Positions 23,866-29,720 of a stretch of DNA of 31,500 bases are shown one piece after another. Position 1 is the stretch's first letter. Each line of letters begins with the position of its first letter. The notes beneath the pieces are model-generated. The model worked only from the letters and a program-made list of their open reading frames with translations. It searched no databases and had not been told where the DNA came from. The stretch spans positions 33,048,427 through 33,079,926 of the forward strand of contig CM022671.1 in the NCBI GenBank assembly GCA_012295275.1. Direction: 5' to 3'. Origin of the DNA: Chrysomallon squamiferum (lineage: Eukaryota; Mollusca; Gastropoda; Neomphalida; Peltospiridae). The position numbers were made by a program, and so were the translations under genes.

Positions 23866-26775
23866 AATTATTATTGTTATTGTTATTATTATTATTGTTT
23901 TTTGCTATTATTTTCATTGTTGTTGTTGTTCATTTGATTTAAGTAATGTCCAGCATCCATATAAAAAAGAATATTCTTTTATTAGTTTTTGTTAGATTTA
24001 GTTTTAACCTGCACTTCTATCCCAAATTAGCATTGATATTGTATGTTGAGTTTGTAGTTTTAACCAATTTAGTTTGCCATGCCTTAGAATACCTAGTGTA
24101 CTAACACTGCATGTGTTTTCGATTGTTGTTTTGCTGCCTCATAGGAAAATAAGTTAGAGATGGAACGCATGGAAGAGGAAAAGAAAATGATACACAACAA
24201 TTTACAAAAGAGTGCAGAAGAAGTTTCAGGCCAGCTCGCCATAGCAGCCAGCACTAACACTAAATTACAAAAAGAAAAAGAGGTTAGTACAGTGTAATTT
24301 TGTAACATTACCATAGTAACCAGTAACATAAAGACCTGCCAGTGCAGAAAGAGGTTAGTACAGAGCAATTTCTGGACATCACCATAACAACCAAGATAAC
24401 ATTGTGAACAAACAATTACAGAAAGAGGAACTGAGTATAATATAATTTGCCAAATTGCCAATATTTCTGTAGCAAAATAAGAAAGGTTGGTATAATATAA
24501 TCTTGACACCTCATCCTAGCAGTGGACAGTAACTCTATTACAAAGGGAAGAAGAGGCTGGTATCCATTATATTTCAGTGCATCATAGCAGCAGCATTAAT
24601 TTTACTGTGTAGCCATAGTAACAAGCATTAACTTTCAGTTAAAGTGCTTACTTCAATATAATCTTACTAGGCACTTTAGAAGCCAGAACTAACAAAATCA
24701 CAGATGGAAAAGGTGCCAAATTTTCGTTTTGTTTTATAATCTCGCAAATACTGTTTCTCTACTGCAAAATTTGCCACATACAAGTGAAACTTATATTATT
24801 AATGATTATTCAGAACTTTTTTATATATATTTCTTAATAAATCTGATCTGTTACAGATAATTTGATATCTAAATATAATTTCTGAGATTATTATCTTACG
24901 GTCCATTGATTGTTGCAGACTACAAAAGTTTTAAGAGGTTAATCATCACATATCTTGCACAACAGTCCTTATCCTCCGAATTTACAATGCAAATCTAGCA
25001 TAGTTGAAAGCCTTATACTAACCCTGGATCCACCCATGCAACAAACAGAAAACATTTTTCTAAGTGTGAATAATATTTGTTTGTTTAAATGCATCCATCA
25101 TTTCCTGATATAGATAGTGCAGCCTGATTTTGCAACTGCATGCTGCATCAAGCATGGAACAGTGTTTAGTTTAAAGAAAGTATTCATTGTGAAATTAAAA
25201 CAATCTGTATTTCAATGAACATGTTGACAGGCTGCTGGTTTGGATGCATTTTTTGAAGGGTGGACACGTAGCAAGGTAAAGTGCCTTGATAGGTTATTAT
25301 TATTATAGTTTTATTTATTTATAGTCAGATTTATATTAATTAATATTAAACTATTATTGTAGTCAAATTAACATTAAATCATTATTGTAGTCAAACTGAC
25401 ATATAACAATTGTGGTACTTGAATTTACATTTAATTATTATGTTTGTGGTTTCATATTTAGCCAGTATATCACTTTGGAATTTTGCATTTAGCCAGTATA
25501 TAATTGTTGATTTTGCTTATAGACTGTATATTTCTTTTTATAAGATGTTATAGGCACTGTACTCAACTTGCAATGTACATATTCATTATCTTTTATTCAA
25601 AAGAAGAATCAGTAATTTTGTCAAAACATTTAGAAAAATTTAATCTTTTTTTTTTAAATGTTACTTTTCTTCATAATTGCTTTGTTATATTTTACACAAA
25701 CAAAATCAATGGACCACAGTTATCATGCAATAAGATACCATCATAATACATTTATCTCACTGAATAAGCAAATATTATTATTTGGTATTTTTTTCTTTAG
25801 GAACTGGAGAGCAAACTGAATGCAGCTGAGGAGACCAGAAGCAGCCTGGAGTCACAACTGGAACAGACAAAAGGTCAGGTGGCTTGCCTTGAATCTGAAA
25901 TATCTGACACAAAGGAAGAAGCTGAGAAAAGCAAACAGCAGTTATCTGGAGAGTTAGCAGCTCTGACCGGCTCCCTGGCAGACATGCAGCAAGAGAAGCA
26001 GAAGATTGAAGAAGAATTAAGTGCGAGGCTGGCAGAGGTCGAGGGTCAGTTGAAGCAGACGCTGGCAGACAAGAAGATGACAGAGGAGAAGATGAATGAA
26101 CAGATTACAGGGCTACAGAAACAGATAGATCAGCTGACATCAGACAAACAGGAAACCGAGACACGACTTAATAATCAGTTTGATGATCTACAGAGAAAAT
26201 TAATAGGTGAGTCATTAATTGTGATCTACAGACAAAGTTAATACTCAGTAACAAAACCAATAGAATAATATTTTTAATATAAAAAAGAAAAATGAAACCA
26301 ATTTAAAATTTATATATAAATTTAACTTATTATTTTCATAATACTGGCATGAAAGCAAAATAATATTTAAATGAAAAAGGATGTGGATAAAATACAATTT
26401 TATTTAAATACAGCTAACAGTGATTATTGTGTAGTTTATTTATTTTTTGAGTGGGTATTGCTTTTTATTATAGCTACTGGAGTGGCTGAAGGCAAGGCTA
26501 TAATACAAGATGCTCTGGAGCAAAGTGAAAATCCAACACATGCAACAGTCACATGCACAGCAGGTAAACAGTGATTTTTAAACATTATCTTATCAGTAAT
26601 ACTGGCATAACCACTACATAATTATGGTGTTAAATTTTTAGATATTTGAAATTAATAGATGATATATGATTACTGTCCAGTCTTATCATTATTGTTGGCA
26701 TTATTGTTACTGTCATTAAGTCTTCTTTGTCGTCTTCTTCTTCTTCTTATTATTATTATTATTATTATTATCATT

Positions 26776-26819
<44 letters not shown>

Positions 26820-29688
26820 TATTATTTGTTGGTATCTCAGTCATATTTTTTGGGGGGTTTCTGAAGTGTTTTGTTAGTTTTACTTAGTCTGTATTTTCTT
26901 TTTTCAGAATATCTTCTGATGCGAGGAGAACCAGTACTGCAGACTCTGACAAAACTGAAAATGACACATAATGTTTATTCTATCGATAACAAAGGTAGCA
27001 TATGGATTTCTCTCTTAGATATAATTATTTTATGTATAATAACCATAATTATTCAAAATTATGATAATGCATTTTTAAACAAAATTTATTTATTTCTAAT
27101 AATGATTATTAATAATTTATGAACATAAAAGATCAGAAATCAAATTCTGACTGGGAAAAGCTTTCATGATTGTTATAAAAGATTTCTTATATTATCTAGA
27201 TGAGAGCATATTCAAAATTTACTTATATGAATTTCAGGATCTACATTATAAACAATTCTATCAATTCAATTATATCTTTCCTATCATTTATTCTGTTATA
27301 CATACTTTACAGAAGTTTTGATATTTTCAGATTTAGAATCCTTTATTGCATCTATGGGTGATTTCTCACATCATCTTGGTGATTGTATCATCCACGGATT
27401 TGCAACTTCACATTCTGCACAGATTGAACCAGGAGAAGGTAAAATAAAATTCTGTTTAAATGTTGATTGTAAAATTAAAATTCTCCATCAGTTATAAGCA
27501 AAATATGTCATAAGAAATATTTAAAGTTTAAAATACATTTATTCAATAAAATATCAATATCAGCAAAACAAAGGAATAGTATTTTTTATCATCTTCCTCA
27601 ATTACCTGTTTTTAATAATATTTTAAAATAAAACTGTCTTTATTATCAATGCTGACACTTACAGAACTGTCCAGGGCTTGTTGTGAAGCTGGTGATTCAG
27701 GTATTCACTTACTTGACACAATTGGAACACAAGGAAATATAGCTGAGGATGTTGATGTCACAGTCAAGAAAGTTCAGAGAATTCTCAGTCTCGCTGAAGC
27801 CCTTGTTCCCAAGATGGAGGACGTCAAAGTAGAGGAAATCGGAGACTTGGTTGATGTAGAGATGCACTCAACTACAGCTGCTGTGGAAGCTGCAGCTGCT
27901 AAAATGGAGGTTTGCTTATTTATTTTTTTTTTGCTTTTGTTTATAAACTGATGGGAATATTATTTGAATAAATGTAATTTTTAATGTGAAATGAGGTTAA
28001 ACAGAAACAAAATCATATGTCAGTCAGCACAAAAAAGCAGAAACAAGTGTTAGGATGTCTGTGTTCTTAAATCTAACATTGCTTTCTGTTTTTAGTAGAT
28101 TCTTAAATGAAATAAATGCGACATATTGATGGAAATTTCAAAAGATTTTTGCATGTTCATTAGGTCTTCTTAAGTTCATACACAGTTTTACTTTTTAAAA
28201 AAATGTTGTGAAGATTTGTATCTGCTAGTGCTTTCTGTTTTTAGTAGATTTTTAAATTAAATAAATGTAGCATATTAATTGAAACTTCAAAAGTTTTTTT
28301 TTATTTTCATTAGGTCTTCTTATGTAGTTATAACAATTCATTTTTTTTTTTTTTTTTTTTTTTGTCTGTTGCAATAATTTAACTGTCACTTATTTGATAA
28401 AAGTTAGTGTAATATTTTGTTACTATTTCATTGTTCTGTAACATGTTTTTGTGTGTTTGTTTTGTTTGTGAGACTGTCATTCACATTGTTATTGTGTATT
28501 TGTGACAGGAAATGCTACACAGGACAAGACAGGACGCTACAGGTATAGAGTTAGAAGTAAACGAGAGAATCCTTGACTCTTGTAATGCTCTGATGAAGGT
28601 ATTTATTTACTTGTTTTTATACTCTTTATCAATTTATCCTGTTTTAGAATTAGTTGTACTCTCAGCAGTTAATAAATCAGGTTTATTGTGATCCTTTCAT
28701 TTACAGTACAAAAGGAGATAATTAAGTGAACACTTAAAATTGTGTGTGATTGTGTATATTGTGAATTTTCTTTGTTTCTCTTTCTGTGCTTGTCTGTGAG
28801 GGTAACTTGTTTGTAACTGTAAATAATCCAGTCAGAAAATGACAACAGTAAACTTGTCAGTTGTATTTGAAGATATAAAGCTACATTGGCTATGGACACA
28901 TACACGTATCACTGAAGTTGTGTAATCATGTTTCAATTTCAGGCCATCAAAGTTCTTATAGAGAAATCTAGAGATGTGCAGAGAGAAATTGTGTCACAAG
29001 GCCGAGTAAGTATTAAATGCTTTAATATTTCAATAGATAACCACTTACTTTACAAAAATAATATCTTTACTAATTCGTCAAGTTCTACACACTGAACGTT
29101 CATGTTCAGTATAATTTGTGTTTTGGCTATATGTAATCTTTGATTATGTTTACTGAGACATTTAATGATATGCTTTAAAATGTTTTAATGAAATGAAATT
29201 TATGTAACGTTTTATTTATTTTAGGGTACGTCTTCAGCAAAGGAGTTTTACAAGAAAAATCACAGATGGACAGAAGGATTAATATCTGCTGCCAAAGCTG
29301 TAGGCTGGGGAGCAAGCACTTTACTGTAAGATTATAGATTAACAGACTGAGAGATAGACGCATAAAGAAATAAACAGATAATACACACACAGGAAGAAAG
29401 AAAGATGGAGAACCTGAGAGTTTTTTTGTCATAAATCTTTAGTGAAAATATTGTTTTTTTTCTTAAAAGAGAAATTATTTTTTTATTTATTTATTATTAT
29501 AATTGCTCTTTTATTATTTAATTATTAATACTCTATTATTATTATTGTTTCTATATATATATTTTTAAACTGTTTATTATTATTGTCATCATCATTACTG
29601 TACTTGTGTTATTATTATTACTATACTATTGCTACTATTATTTCTACAACTGCTACTGTTACTGCAGTTACAACTACTACTGCTGCTG

Positions 29689-29720
<32 letters not shown>

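Noticed and set aside
24093-24509. 138-codon minus-strand frame
   Set aside because: It is antisense to HIP1 exon 18 and its decayed tandem copies; the sense strand carries conserved phases and splice sites.
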